From: Comamonadaceae bacterium ALPHA2B
GTDB lineage: Bacteria; Pseudomonadota; Gammaproteobacteria; Burkholderiales; Burkholderiaceae_C
Reading direction: 5' to 3'
DNA length: 47,474 bases
Assembly: GCA_005503065.1 (NCBI GenBank)
Contig: SCOE01000041.1
Location: 1 to 47,474, forward strand
Below the pieces are notes generated by a model. The model was not told the DNA's origin, made no database searches, and saw only the letters and a list, made by a program, of their open reading frames with translations. Position numbers and translations under genes: made by a program. Below, in pieces: positions 1-8,328 of this stretch. Position 1 is the first letter of the stretch, and the number at the start of each line of letters is the position of its first letter.

Positions 1-3000
1 CGCGCACGCTGCGCGGCATCACCGACCTGACGCTGGCCGCACCGCTCAAGCGCGGCCTGGTCGTCGCCCCCGACGCGCGCAGCCACGAGACGCGTCTCAC
101 GCTGCTGCTGCGCAGCCTGAACACGCTGCGCTACGCCTCGCTGGAGATCGACCCGGCCTGCGCGATCCCGGACATGATCGACCGCGTGCGCGCGCTGCAG
201 TCCTTCCGCCTGGCGCTGACGGACGGCCCCGACGGCAGCCGCCAGCTGCTGCTGGCCGTGAGCTTCGACGGTGGCTGGGAGCCGTACATGCGCCGCGTGT
301 GGCGCGACCTCGGGCCGCTGCTGGACGTGATCTTCTGCAATTGCGAGGGCTACCTGCTGGCGCGCACGCACGCCTACGCGGACTACGCGCGCTGGGTGCG
401 CAGCGCGCAGCGCAACACCGAGTTCTTCTACACCGCCAGCCCGGTCACGGTGAACGACCTGCACTGGCTGCGCGAGCAGCAGCGCACACCGGCACCGCCG
501 CCGCCCCGTGCGAGCGACGCCACGCTGGCCGCGCAGGCGCTGCCCGGCCTCACGGCCCTGTACCGCCTCACCGAGCTGTACCCGTCCGGTACGGCCGACG
601 GCGACTGCCTGCTGCATGCCGCGCACCACCTGCTGCTGCCGCTGTGGGAACGGATGAGCGACACGGCATCGCCACTGCCGCCCTCGGCCATGCCGTGCCG
701 CACGCCGACCGAGGAGGCGGCCGTCGCCTGGTTCACGACGCGGGTGAAGCCATCGCCGGCGGCGCCGGTCGCCACGTGCCCCGCGCACCGCCACTGGCCC
801 CCGCCGGATGCGCAGGCCGGCATCGTCAAGGCCCTGCCGGCCACGCCGACGCACGGGGCGCTGCTGCTGATCGAGTGCGACGACGCGAACGCCATCGCCC
901 GACTGGTGCGGCAACTCGACCCGGCCACGCTCGGGGCGCGCGCCGCGCAGGCGCACGCGGGGCCCTGGCGCAACCTGTTCTTCACGCTGGCCGGCCTGAA
1001 GAAGGCCCGCGTGCCCGACGGCCTGCTCGCCTGCCTGCCGGCGGAATTCCTCGAAGGCATGGAGGCGCGCGCGGCGGTGCTGGGCGACCTGGAGGCGGAC
1101 CACCCGCAGCACTGGACGCTGCCCGAACGCAACTGGCCGCTGGACGGCGCAGGCGCGACACCGGCCCGCGTGGCGCTGGCGAGCGTGCACGTGGTGGTTC
1201 AGATCCTGGTGGCCGATACGGCAGCCCCGGGCTGGCAAGCACTGAACACCGGGCACCCGGCCTGCACGCCGATCAAGGACTTCGAGGAACAAATGCCGCC
1301 GGGTGCACGCATCCTGTCGGTACAGCCGCTGCACCGGAACATCGATGCGCACGGCCGGGCGCGCGAACACTTCGGCTTCGCCGACGGCCTGAGCAATCCC
1401 GTGCATCCGGACGACCGGCCGGCGGGCAGCCCCGCGGCCGGTGCGTGGGACCGCTGGGCGCTCGGCGACTACCTGCTCGGCTACGGCAACAGCCATGACG
1501 ACCCGCCGCTGCAGGGCCGCTTCTGGACCGACAGCACCTTCCTCGTCGTGCGCAAGCTGCGGCAGGACGTGGACGCGCTGCAGGCGATGGTCGGCGGGCC
1601 GCCCGCGCACTCGGAACTGGCGGCCCTGATGGTGGGAAGGCACCAGGACGGCCGCAACCTGGTCGACGGCACGCCGGACAACGCCTTCGACTACGCGAAC
1701 GACCCAGGCGGCGCGCAATGCCCACTGCATGCGCATGTGCGCCGCGCCAATCCACGCGGCCTTCGGCCGGACCTGCAGGTGCTGCCGCGCATCCTGCGGC
1801 GCGGCATGTCCTACGGTCCGCCGCACACGGCCCAGACGGCGCAGGACGAGCGCGGCGTCGTCTTCATGGCCTACAACGCGTCCATCGCCGAGCAGTTCGA
1901 GCTGATCCAGTCCTGGCTGTCGGGCGGCAACAGCGGCGGCGAAGGCACCTACTCGGGCCAGCGCGACCCGATCTTCGCCCGCCCGCGCCCGGGCGATCGC
2001 GACAGCTTCGTCTTCGGGCCGCACCCGCAACCGGCCCCCCTGCCGCTACCCGCCGCCGGCCCGCGGCCGGTGGCGCTGCAATGGGGCCTGTACCTCTTCG
2101 TGCCTTCGGTGCCGGCGCTGGAGGACATCGCGCGCTTCGCCGCCGAGGCCGGCTGCCCGGTGGCCGCGTCGACCGCGCCCGACCCGGCGGCGGCCGAGCG
2201 CGCCGCCGAGGCCAAGAAGGGCGCCATCGTCATCGCGAAGCTGAAGGCGGCGGAGTCGGCACTCGGCCTGGCCGCCGCGCGCGAGCAGTGGAAGCTCGTG
2301 CTCGAAGACCTGGGCGCGCGGCAGAACGGCACCAGCCAGTGGCTCTGGACGGCCGTTCGCGACCTGCACGGCGGGGTGCTGCGCACACCTTATGGCGTGC
2401 TGGTTGGCAGCCGCGACCGGGTGATGGAGGTGTTCGGCGACGACCGCAGCTTCTCGGCCACCGGCTACTGCCCGCGCATGGCTTCTTCCTTCGGGGCCAT
2501 CTACCTCGGGATGGACCAGGGGCCCGAGTACCGCGCGCTGTCGACCGTGCCCAACGAGGCGATCATGGCCGTGACCCGGCGCGACGCCTTCGATGCGGCC
2601 TTCGCCCACACGAGGACCGTGCTCGACGGCTGGCGGGCAGACGCCGGTGCGGCCGGTTTCTCGTTCGACGTGAAGGACCTCGTCGATGCGGTGCTGGCCG
2701 CGATCTGCACGCAGTTCTTCGGCCTGCCGGAAGGGCCCGGCAGCTCCATGCGCATCGGCGGCTGGCAGGCGCGCATCGGCCAGGCCGACGCCGACCAGCC
2801 GAGCTGCCCGGGGCATTTCGGGGCGCCGTCGCGCTACATGTTCCAGCCCAATCCGGGAGAGGAAGCCGTCCAGCAGGGCCAGGACCACGGCCGGGCGCTG
2901 AAGGACTATGTGGAGGCACGTCTGCACGCAGGCGGCCCCGATCTGCAGTCGACCAACGACAGCGTCATCGGCGCGAAGCTGCGCGGCATCCCCAAGACGC

Positions 3001-3512
3001 AGTACGCCAGCACGCTCATCGGCATCATGATGGGCTTCCTGCCCACGGTGGACGGCACCCTGCGCAGCGCGCTCTACGAGTGGGTGGCCGACAGCTCGCT
3101 GTGGTCCCTGCAGCTGGCGTGGGCGGCGCACGACGGCGCAGGCGCTTCGGCGGCTTTGGCGACGGCAGGGGCGGTGATCGAGCCCGCCCTGCGGCGGACG
3201 ATGCAGCTGCGCCCGGTGCCGGAACTGGTCTGGCGCACCGCGACGGCGCGGCGGATGCTGGGCGCCGTGGAGCTCGCGCCGGGCGAGCGCATCGTGGTGG
3301 GCATCGTCTCGGCCATGCAGCAGAACCTGCAGGAGGGCAGTCCCGAACTGTGGCCCGTGTTCGGCGGCCGGAGGGCCGGCGAGCAGCATCCCACGCATGC
3401 CTGTCCCGGCTATGAGATGGCGATGGGCGTGATGCTCGGCGTGCTGGCCGGGCTGCTGGGCGCCGAGTTGCGGCCGTCGCTGTCGCCGACAGTGCTTCGG
3501 CTGATGGCTTGA
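1..3512 (+). CDS. DyP-type peroxidase / cytochrome P450 fusion protein (5' partial)
   Basis: The frame is open from base 3, so the true start lies to the left; an internal ATG at 174 is probably not the start. About 1,170 residues are visible. An N-terminal region of roughly 250 residues is followed by a DyP peroxidase domain (about 800-2120) with the GFADG motif holding the catalytic Asp (1374-1388), a CPLHAHVRRANPRG block holding the proximal haem His (near 1734) and an RRGMSYG block with the expected distal Arg. After a linker, a full-length P450-like domain (about 2250-3500) ends in FGG...HACPGYEMAMG, whose Cys at 3402 is the expected haem thiolate. The frame is continuous, so this is a real fusion and not two genes. 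DyP domains use peroxide to oxidise dyes and aromatics; P450s oxygenate organic substrates. Substrate and coupling are unknown. No secretion signal can be judged. The K-helix ExxR is not canonical (E-P-A-L-R). Confidence 0.85.
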   Translation, partial: RTLRGITDLTLAAPLKRGLVVAPDARSHETRLTLLLRSLNTLRYASLEIDPACAIPDMIDRVRALQSFRLALTDGPDGSRQLLLAVSFDGGWEPYMRRVWRDLGPLLDVIFCNCEGYLLARTHAYADYARWVRSAQRNTEFFYTASPVTVNDLHWLREQQRTPAPPPPRASDATLAAQALPGLTALYRLTELYPSGTADGDCLLHAAHHLLLPLWERMSDTASPLPPSAMPCRTPTEEAAVAWFTTRVKPSPAAPVATCPAHRHWPPPDAQAGIVKALPATPTHGALLLIECDDANAIARLVRQLDPATLGARAAQAHAGPWRNLFFTLAGLKKARVPDGLLACLPAEFLEGMEARAAVLGDLEADHPQHWTLPERNWPLDGAGATPARVALASVHVVVQILVADTAAPGWQALNTGHPACTPIKDFEEQMPPGARILSVQPLHRNIDAHGRAREHFGFADGLSNPVHPDDRPAGSPAAGAWDRWALGDYLLGYGNSHDDPPLQGRFWTDSTFLVVRKLRQDVDALQAMVGGPPAHSELAALMVGRHQDGRNLVDGTPDNAFDYANDPGGAQCPLHAHVRRANPRGLRPDLQVLPRILRRGMSYGPPHTAQTAQDERGVVFMAYNASIAEQFELIQSWLSGGNSGGEGTYSGQRDPIFARPRPGDRDSFVFGPHPQPAPLPLPAAGPRPVALQWGLYLFVPSVPALEDIARFAAEAGCPVAASTAPDPAAAERAAEAKKGAIVIAKLKAAESALGLAAAREQWKLVLEDLGARQNGTSQWLWTAVRDLHGGVLRTPYGVLVGSRDRVMEVFGDDRSFSATGYCPRMASSFGAIYLGMDQGPEYRALSTVPNEAIMAVTRRDAFDAAFAHTRTVLDGWRADAGAAGFSFDVKDLVDAVLAAICTQFFGLPEGPGSSMRIGGWQARIGQADADQPSCPGHFGAPSRYMFQPNPGEEAVQQGQDHGRALKDYVEARLHAGGPDLQSTNDSVIGAKLRGIPKTQYASTLIGIMMGFLPTVDGTLRSALYEWVADSSLWSLQLAWAAHDGAGASAALATAGAVIEPALRRTMQLRPVPELVWRTATARRMLGAVELAPGERIVVGIVSAMQQNLQEGSPELWPVFGGRRAGEQHPTHACPGYEMAMGVMLGVLAGLLGAELRPSLSPTVLRLMA

Positions 3513-3593
3513 ATCGCTGCCGAAACAGTAAGATTCGTCTTAGCGATTTTGCAAATAAAAAGTGGCTATGGCGACCGAATATCCTGCGCAGAA

Positions 3594-3612
3594 TGCTCTT
3601 AAATTAAGAGCA
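3594..3612. repeat. Perfect AT-rich palindrome between convergent genes
   Basis: TGCTCTTAAATTAAGAGCA is a perfect 9-1-9 palindrome in the 118-base gap between the convergent ends of the peroxidase-P450 gene and the cyclase-like gene. The surrounding 80 bases are far more AT-rich than the flanking genes. It may form a bidirectional terminator hairpin (6-bp stem, 7-base loop), but its stem is AT-rich and there is no clear T-run on either side. No second copy was seen in the window. Confidence 0.5.
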
Positions 3613-3630
3613 AAGTGAAGTGCCGCCGCG

Positions 3631-6600
3631 TCAGGTGACGGCCCGCAGCGCGGCCGCCTGGGCGAGGTGCCAGTCCATGCGCAGGCGCTCGAAGCCTTCC
3701 GAGGCGGTGTCGAGATGGCGCTGCGCTTCGCCGCAGTCGTCGCGGCGCAACGCCAGCCGCGCGCGCAGCAGGTGGTTGGCCGCCACCTCGTGCGGCGACT
3801 GGCGCAGCGCCGCCGCCCGGTCGGCCAGGTGCAGGTGGCGCGCCAGTGCGCCGGCGTCGCCGGTCTCGGCGGCCAGCCCGGCCAGCGCCCGCCCGGCCAT
3901 GGCGGCGCCCAGCCAGTCGCGCTGGCGGGCCCGGTGCAGCACGCGCGTGGCGGCGGCCCGCGCCTCGGCCGTGTGGCCGCGCGCGGCCATCGCTTCGCAG
4001 ACCCAGCCATGGTTGAGCGAGGCGAACAGGCCCTTGTCGTGCGAATCGAGCCAGGTCGCCGATTCCTGCAGCGCCTCCAGCGCGGCCGGCTGCGGATCGA
4101 GCATCCAGCGCGCATAGGCGGCCAGGCCGTGGCTCATGGCGAACAGGTACAGGCTCTTGACGCGCTCGCCCACCCGGTGGGCGGCCTGCGCGTCGTCCAG
4201 CGCGGCCTGCCAGCGGCCCTGCCAGAGATTGACGCCCGCGCGCCAGCACAGCACCGAGCCCTCGACCTCGTGGCCGCGCCCCGGCAGCGCGGCCAGGGCC
4301 TCGTCGAAGCTGGCGTGCGCATCCTCGAAGCGCCCCAGGTCGCCCAGCACGCTGGCGCGGCAGGCCATGGCATAGGCGATGGCCGGCAGCGGCGCGCGGC
4401 TGGCGGGACGGCGCTCGCGCACGGCGCGCGCCATCTCGTCCAGCAGCTCGACGGCGCGGCCGTAGTCGGCCGCTGCGGCCGCCGCCTGGCCCAGCGTGGT
4501 GCGGGCCTGGACGATGAGCGGCATGTCCTGCACGCGGGTGGCATGGTCCAGCGCCTCCTCGCAATGCAGCAGGGCGTCCTTGGACTCGCCCAGGGCGTAG
4601 TGCAGGTAGGCGAGCCAGTACTGGGCGTAGGCCTGGCCCGTCGCGTCCCCGTGCGCGCGTGCCTTGTCCACCGCGCGGCGCAGCAGGGCCTTCTCGTCGC
4701 GCGAAGGGTCGAACACGGTGGCCAGCCCCAGCCGCCGCACCACCGAACGCCAGAGCTGGTAGCGCTCGGGCGTCGAGGGCAGGCGGTCGAGCATCTCGAG
4801 CGCGGCGCGGTACTGCGTCTTGGCGCGGTCGATGGACGAGGCCGACATCGCCTTGTCGCCGGCCATCTCAGCGTAGCGTGCGGCGGCCGCGAAGTCGGCC
4901 GCGCCCGCGTGGTGGTAGGCCAGCGGCTCGCACTGCTCGATCTCGGTCGCGCCATCGCGCGCGCGCAGCAGCCGCGCCACGCGCCCGTGCATGTCGCGGC
5001 GCTGCTGCAGGCCGAGGGTGCCGTACACCACGTCGCGCGTGATGCCGTGCTTGAAGCGCAGGGTGCCGGGCTGCTCGCCGGCGAACAGCAGGTCCTGCGC
5101 CGCCATGGTGGTGACCAGCGGATGCTGTGCATCGCAGCCGGTGAGCTCCTGCAGCAGCCAGGCCGGGACCACGTTGCCGATGACGGCCGCCGCCCCGAGC
5201 ACCGCGCCCTGCTGCGGCGCCAGGCGCGCCACGCGCGATTCGATCAGCGATTCCAGCCAGGCCGGCCCGCCGCGCAGCGCATCCAGGCCCGCGCCGGTGT
5301 CCGCCGCCAGGTGGCACAACTCCTCGAGGAAGAGCGCGTTGCCGCCGGAATGCTCGCGGATGCTGTTCACCACGAAGGGGTCGGCGTCGGGCAGCAGGGT
5401 GCGGATCGTCGTGTCGGCCTCGGCCTGCGACAGCGGCCCGAGCGCCAGCACGTCGGCCGCCGCCAGCTGTGCATCGCCCAACTCCAGCGGGCGCGTGGCC
5501 AGCAGCGCCAGCAGCGGCAGGTCGGGCTGGGCGGCCAGCGCGTAGACGACCTGGCGCGTCGCGTCGTCGGCCCACTGCCAGTCGTCGATGAAGAGCAGTT
5601 GCGGGGCCTCGCGTGCCAGTGCGCCGACCAGCCCGCCCAGCACCCGCAGCATCTGCTGGGCCTGGGCTGCGGCGGCGGCCGGCGTGTCGGCGGGCTGCCC
5701 GGGCAGCGCCAGTTCGGGATGGCGCTCGCGCAGGTCCGCAGGCAGCGCGGCGATCACACCGCCCAGCAGGGCCGGCGCGGCGAGGCCGGCGCCGGCCATC
5801 CCCAGGCGGGCGCGCAGCATCTGCAGAAAGGGCTGCAGGGGCTCGGCGCTGAGCTCGGCCTCGCAGTAGCCGCGCCACAGCGCGAAGCCGCTCGCCGAGG
5901 CGCGGCGCAGGAATTCCTCGGCCAGGCGCGTCTTGCCGACCCCCGCGGGGGCGGAAACCACCATCAGCCGGGTGCGCCCGCCACGCGCCGTGCCCAGTGC
6001 CTCCTGCAGGGCGGCGAGTTCGGCATCGCGCCCGACGAAGTCGACCAGGCCGCGGCGCGTCTGGGCCTCGAAGCGCGTGCGCAGCGCCGTGCGCGCGAGG
6101 ATGCGGTGGACTGGCAGCGGTTCGTCGCGGCCCTTGAGCGCGAGCCGGCGGGCTTCGGTCTGGAAGAGGTAGCGCGCCGGGCCCAGCGTCTCCTCGCTGA
6201 CGAGGATCTCGTCGCGCTCGGCGACGTCGCTCAAATGCTTGGCGATGCCGGGGGCGGCGCCGAAGAGCTCGAAGCGCCCGGCGATGCCGTGGGTGCCCTC
6301 GCGCACCAGCACCAGGCCCGCATGGATGCCGCTGTGCACGTCGAGCACGATGTCCTCGCGGTAGGCATGGCGTGCGCGCAGCGCGCGCACGCGCTCGTGC
6401 ACCTCCAGCGCCGCGCGGGTGGCGCGCAGCCCGTGGTCCTCGCCCGCCTCGGGATGGCCGAACAGGGCCTGGAGCCCGTCGCCCTGGTACTGGTTGATGG
6501 TGCCTCCGCTGCGCTGGACCACCTCGTCGAACGCGCGGCGCACGTCGTCCTGCAGGGACGCGAACACCTCCGCCTCCAGCAGGCCCGACAGCCGCGTGGA

Positions 6601-6687
6601 ATCCGACAGGTCGGTGAACAGCACCGTCATGTGCCGGCGCACATCGCCCGACACGCCCTGCACCATGCCCTCGACATCTCTTGCCAT
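3631..6687 (-). CDS. Class III cyclase-like domain / AAA ATPase / TPR regulatory protein
   Basis: A protein of 1,018 residues. The start at 6687 was chosen over an in-frame ATG at 6741 because GGGAGA lies just before it. Residues about 20-200 are a class III nucleotide cyclase domain (FTDLSDST with D26; QGDG with D70). Residues about 215-550 are an AAA/STAND-type ATPase with Walker A APAGVGKT (246-253) and Walker B LLFIDD. The C-terminal half is Ala-rich helical repeat of TPR type. Proteins of this build are large cytoplasmic signalling proteins. The metal-binding Asps are present, but the adenine-specifying and transition-state residues are not: the usual GDxVNxAxRL reads GAAPGIAKHL, with Gly147 at the Asn place and His151 at the Arg place. 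It may therefore be a pseudo-cyclase. The gene lies 82 bases after a Crp/Fnr-type regulator on the same strand and is probably linked to it. Confidence 0.88.
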   Translation of the reverse strand: MARDVEGMVQGVSGDVRRHMTVLFTDLSDSTRLSGLLEAEVFASLQDDVRRAFDEVVQRSGGTINQYQGDGLQALFGHPEAGEDHGLRATRAALEVHERVRALRARHAYREDIVLDVHSGIHAGLVLVREGTHGIAGRFELFGAAPGIAKHLSDVAERDEILVSEETLGPARYLFQTEARRLALKGRDEPLPVHRILARTALRTRFEAQTRRGLVDFVGRDAELAALQEALGTARGGRTRLMVVSAPAGVGKTRLAEEFLRRASASGFALWRGYCEAELSAEPLQPFLQMLRARLGMAGAGLAAPALLGGVIAALPADLRERHPELALPGQPADTPAAAAAQAQQMLRVLGGLVGALAREAPQLLFIDDWQWADDATRQVVYALAAQPDLPLLALLATRPLELGDAQLAAADVLALGPLSQAEADTTIRTLLPDADPFVVNSIREHSGGNALFLEELCHLAADTGAGLDALRGGPAWLESLIESRVARLAPQQGAVLGAAAVIGNVVPAWLLQELTGCDAQHPLVTTMAAQDLLFAGEQPGTLRFKHGITRDVVYGTLGLQQRRDMHGRVARLLRARDGATEIEQCEPLAYHHAGAADFAAAARYAEMAGDKAMSASSIDRAKTQYRAALEMLDRLPSTPERYQLWRSVVRRLGLATVFDPSRDEKALLRRAVDKARAHGDATGQAYAQYWLAYLHYALGESKDALLHCEEALDHATRVQDMPLIVQARTTLGQAAAAAADYGRAVELLDEMARAVRERRPASRAPLPAIAYAMACRASVLGDLGRFEDAHASFDEALAALPGRGHEVEGSVLCWRAGVNLWQGRWQAALDDAQAAHRVGERVKSLYLFAMSHGLAAYARWMLDPQPAALEALQESATWLDSHDKGLFASLNHGWVCEAMAARGHTAEARAAATRVLHRARQRDWLGAAMAGRALAGLAAETGDAGALARHLHLADRAAALRQSPHEVAANHLLRARLALRRDDCGEAQRHLDTASEGFERLRMDWHLAQAAALRAVT

Positions 6688-6690
6688 GAA

Positions 6691-6710
6691 TCTCCCACCT
6701 ATTTGGGAGA
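6691..6710. promoter_or_regulatory. Inverted repeat overlapping the ribosome binding site of the cyclase-like gene
   Basis: TCTCCCACCTATTTGGGAGA has perfect 7-base arms (TCTCCCA/TGGGAGA) and a 6-base spacer. One arm, read on the minus strand, is the GGGAGA Shine-Dalgarno sequence of the gene starting at 6687. It could be a protein operator or an mRNA hairpin that hides the ribosome binding site. The function is inferred; only the symmetry is seen. Confidence 0.5.
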
Positions 6711-6769
6711 CATTGTGTCCTGCGCCGGGAAAGCCCCGCAACGCGCGCGCCGAAAGCCCGAGCGCCGCC

Positions 6770-7426
6770 TCACCAGCGCGCGGGCAGGGGGCGCAGGATC
6801 GTCAGGCGGCGCTCGCGCACGGCCAGGTAGCCGCCGGTCTCGAGGTCCTTGAGCAGGCGGCTGACCATCTCGCGCGAGCAGCCGATCTCCGAGGCCAGCG
6901 CCTGGTGCGTGAGCCGCTCGGCGATGGCCTGGGCGCCGTCCGGCCCGGCCGGCGCCGCCCGTTCCTCCAGCAACCGGCGCAGGCGGCTGTAGACGTCGAG
7001 CAGCGCCATGCTGCGCGCGCTCTCGGTCGCCAGGCGCGCGCGGCGGATCAGGCGCTCGATCAGGCCACGGGTGAATTCCGGGTCTTCGGCGATGTGGCGC
7101 AGCGCGCTCTCGCGCGTGACCACCACGCACACGGTGGGCTCCACGGCTTCCACGCTGGCCGATCGCGTGCCGCCGTCCAGCGACATCTCGCCCACGTACT
7201 CGCCGGGGCCGTGGTGGCTCAGCGTCACCTCCCGTCCACGGGAATCGGACACGAAGGCGCGCAGCCGGCCCGACAGCACGATGAAGATCGTGTCGCCGCG
7301 CTCGCCTTCGTGGATCAGCAGGGCGCGGGCGCGGAAGCGCCGCTGCACGCCGCGCGCCGCCAGCCGCGCCACGTCGGCCGGCAGGCCATCGTTGGATTCG
7401 GCAGGGGCAGCGGACCGCGGCGGCAT
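6770..7426 (-). CDS. Crp/Fnr family transcriptional regulator
   Basis: The protein has 218 residues, normal for the family. Residues about 20-130 form a cyclic-nucleotide-binding beta-roll (LLIHEGERGDTIFIVLSGRLRAF...GEYVGEMSLDGGTRSASVEA), followed by a dimerisation helix and a C-terminal winged helix-turn-helix (LTHQALASEIGCSREMVSRLLKDLETGGYL), the Crp-type DNA recognition unit. No Cys cluster is seen for an Fe-S cluster, so an Fnr-type oxygen sensor is unlikely; the ligand is unknown. There is no Shine-Dalgarno sequence, and a TATAGT -10-like hexamer ends 6 bases before the ATG, suggesting a leaderless transcript. The next gene downstream is the cyclase-like protein, whose 5' region carries an inverted repeat. 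Confidence 0.92.
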   Translation of the reverse strand: MPPRSAAPAESNDGLPADVARLAARGVQRRFRARALLIHEGERGDTIFIVLSGRLRAFVSDSRGREVTLSHHGPGEYVGEMSLDGGTRSASVEAVEPTVCVVVTRESALRHIAEDPEFTRGLIERLIRRARLATESARSMALLDVYSRLRRLLEERAAPAGPDGAQAIAERLTHQALASEIGCSREMVSRLLKDLETGGYLAVRERRLTILRPLPARW

Positions 7427-7428
7427 GC

Positions 7429-7445
7429 GCGGACTATAGGTCCGC
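7429..7445. promoter_or_regulatory. Palindrome overlapping a -10-like box before the Crp/Fnr gene
   Basis: GCGGACTATAGGTCCGC is a perfect 6-5-6 inverted repeat two bases upstream of the ATG at 7426. Read on the minus strand it contains TATAGT (7438-7433), placed so that transcription would begin at or next to the start codon. This fits an autoregulatory operator over a leaderless promoter. It does not match the TGTGA-N6-TCACA Crp consensus. No good -35 element was found. Confidence 0.45.
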
Positions 7446-7510
7446 CCCCGGCCGGCCGCCGGGCCGCCCGCCTCCGGGGCGACGCCTGGGCGACGCGCCT
7501 GGCCGGCCGT

Positions 7511-8182
7511 CTATTCGTTCGCGGCCACGATGCGCAGGGTGGAGACGATCTGCGGCATGCGGGTGACGCGGTGGACGATGGCGCGAATGCTGGCGGACCC
7601 GGTCTTCACGCGCATGTTCTTGATGTGCGTGCGCACCGTGGACATGCGGATGCCCTGGCTCTCGGCGATCTCCTCGGCCGCCTTGCCGGCGCACAGCTGG
7701 CCGAGCACCGACTGCTCGGTCGGCGTCAGCCCGCGCGCGCGGGCGTACATCTGCAGGGTGAGGGGCTGCACGCCCGGCCGGCGGCTGCAGATGACCAGCA
7801 CGGCATCGGTGGCCGCACCGGAGCGGCCGGTGGCCAACGGCACGAAGGCCAGCGACAGCGACTCTTCGGGATGCTCCAGCTCGACCATGCTGCGGCAGTC
7901 GCGCTCGGCGTCGTGCAGCGCCAGCCGGATGCGCGCGTGCGCCGTGCCATTGCTGGCGCACAGCACGCCGCCCTGGCCCTCGCGCAGCACCCGCTGGCTG
8001 GCCAGCTCGCGACGAGCCGGGTGGTTGGCATGCAGGATCCGGCCGCCCAGGTCCAGCAGCAGCAGCCCGTGCTCGATCTCGTCGAGCGCGGCGGCGAACA
8101 GGGCGGGCCAGGCGGCCTCGAGCGGGGGGAGGGCGGCGGACGCCGCGTCTACGCCGGCGGCGTCGGTCTGGGGGATGGTCAT
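7511..8182 (-). CDS. LuxR-type helix-turn-helix transcriptional regulator
   Basis: The protein has 223 residues. The start at 8182 is preferred over an ATG at 8200 because AGGAAGGAG lies about 5 bases before it. Residues about 40-150 look like a PAS-type sensor module (EIEHGLLLLDLGGRILHANHPARREL), and residues about 155-215 are a LuxR/GerE helix-turn-helix (LTPTEQSVLGQLCAGKAAEEIAES with VRTHIKNMRVKTG). There is no response-regulator receiver domain and no acyl-homoserine-lactone domain, so it probably senses a small molecule or a redox cue. The gene sits 84 bases upstream of the Crp/Fnr gene on the same strand. Its own 5' region contains short repeats that could be its operator. The target genes cannot be deduced. 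Confidence 0.88.
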   Translation of the reverse strand: MTIPQTDAAGVDAASAALPPLEAAWPALFAAALDEIEHGLLLLDLGGRILHANHPARRELASQRVLREGQGGVLCASNGTAHARIRLALHDAERDCRSMVELEHPEESLSLAFVPLATGRSGAATDAVLVICSRRPGVQPLTLQMYARARGLTPTEQSVLGQLCAGKAAEEIAESQGIRMSTVRTHIKNMRVKTGSASIRAIVHRVTRMPQIVSTLRIVAANE

Positions 8183-8195
8183 CGGGCACTCCTTC

Positions 8196-8281
8196 CTCAT
8201 TTGTGATGAGGTCAGAGTGTGAAAAAACGCACGCCTCCCAAAAGGTGAGTATTACCCGTCCGTTTGTGATCCATTCACCTT
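8196..8281. promoter_or_regulatory. Repeat-rich upstream region of the LuxR-type gene
   Basis: Three symmetric elements are seen: CTCATTTGTGATGAG (8196-8210, 5-5-5 inverted repeat), the octamer TTTGTGAT twice (8200-8207 and 8263-8270, 63 bases apart, close to six helical turns), and distant arms AAGGTGA (8242-8248) and TCACCTT (8275-8281). The region between the LuxR-type gene and purC is otherwise empty. A role as an operator array is inferred. Confidence 0.3.
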
Positions 8282-8328
8282 GCGCAGCCGGCCGGGGTCG
8301 GCGGCAGCCTGGGACGGCACTCAGCCGG

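Noticed and set aside
2046-3398. 450-residue antisense frame opposite the P450 half
   Set aside because: It is the shadow of the fusion gene, with no recognisable motif.
3667-6852. 1,061-residue open frame on the plus strand opposite the cyclase-like gene
   Set aside because: The minus-strand protein has Walker motifs and a cyclase domain; the plus frame has no motif.
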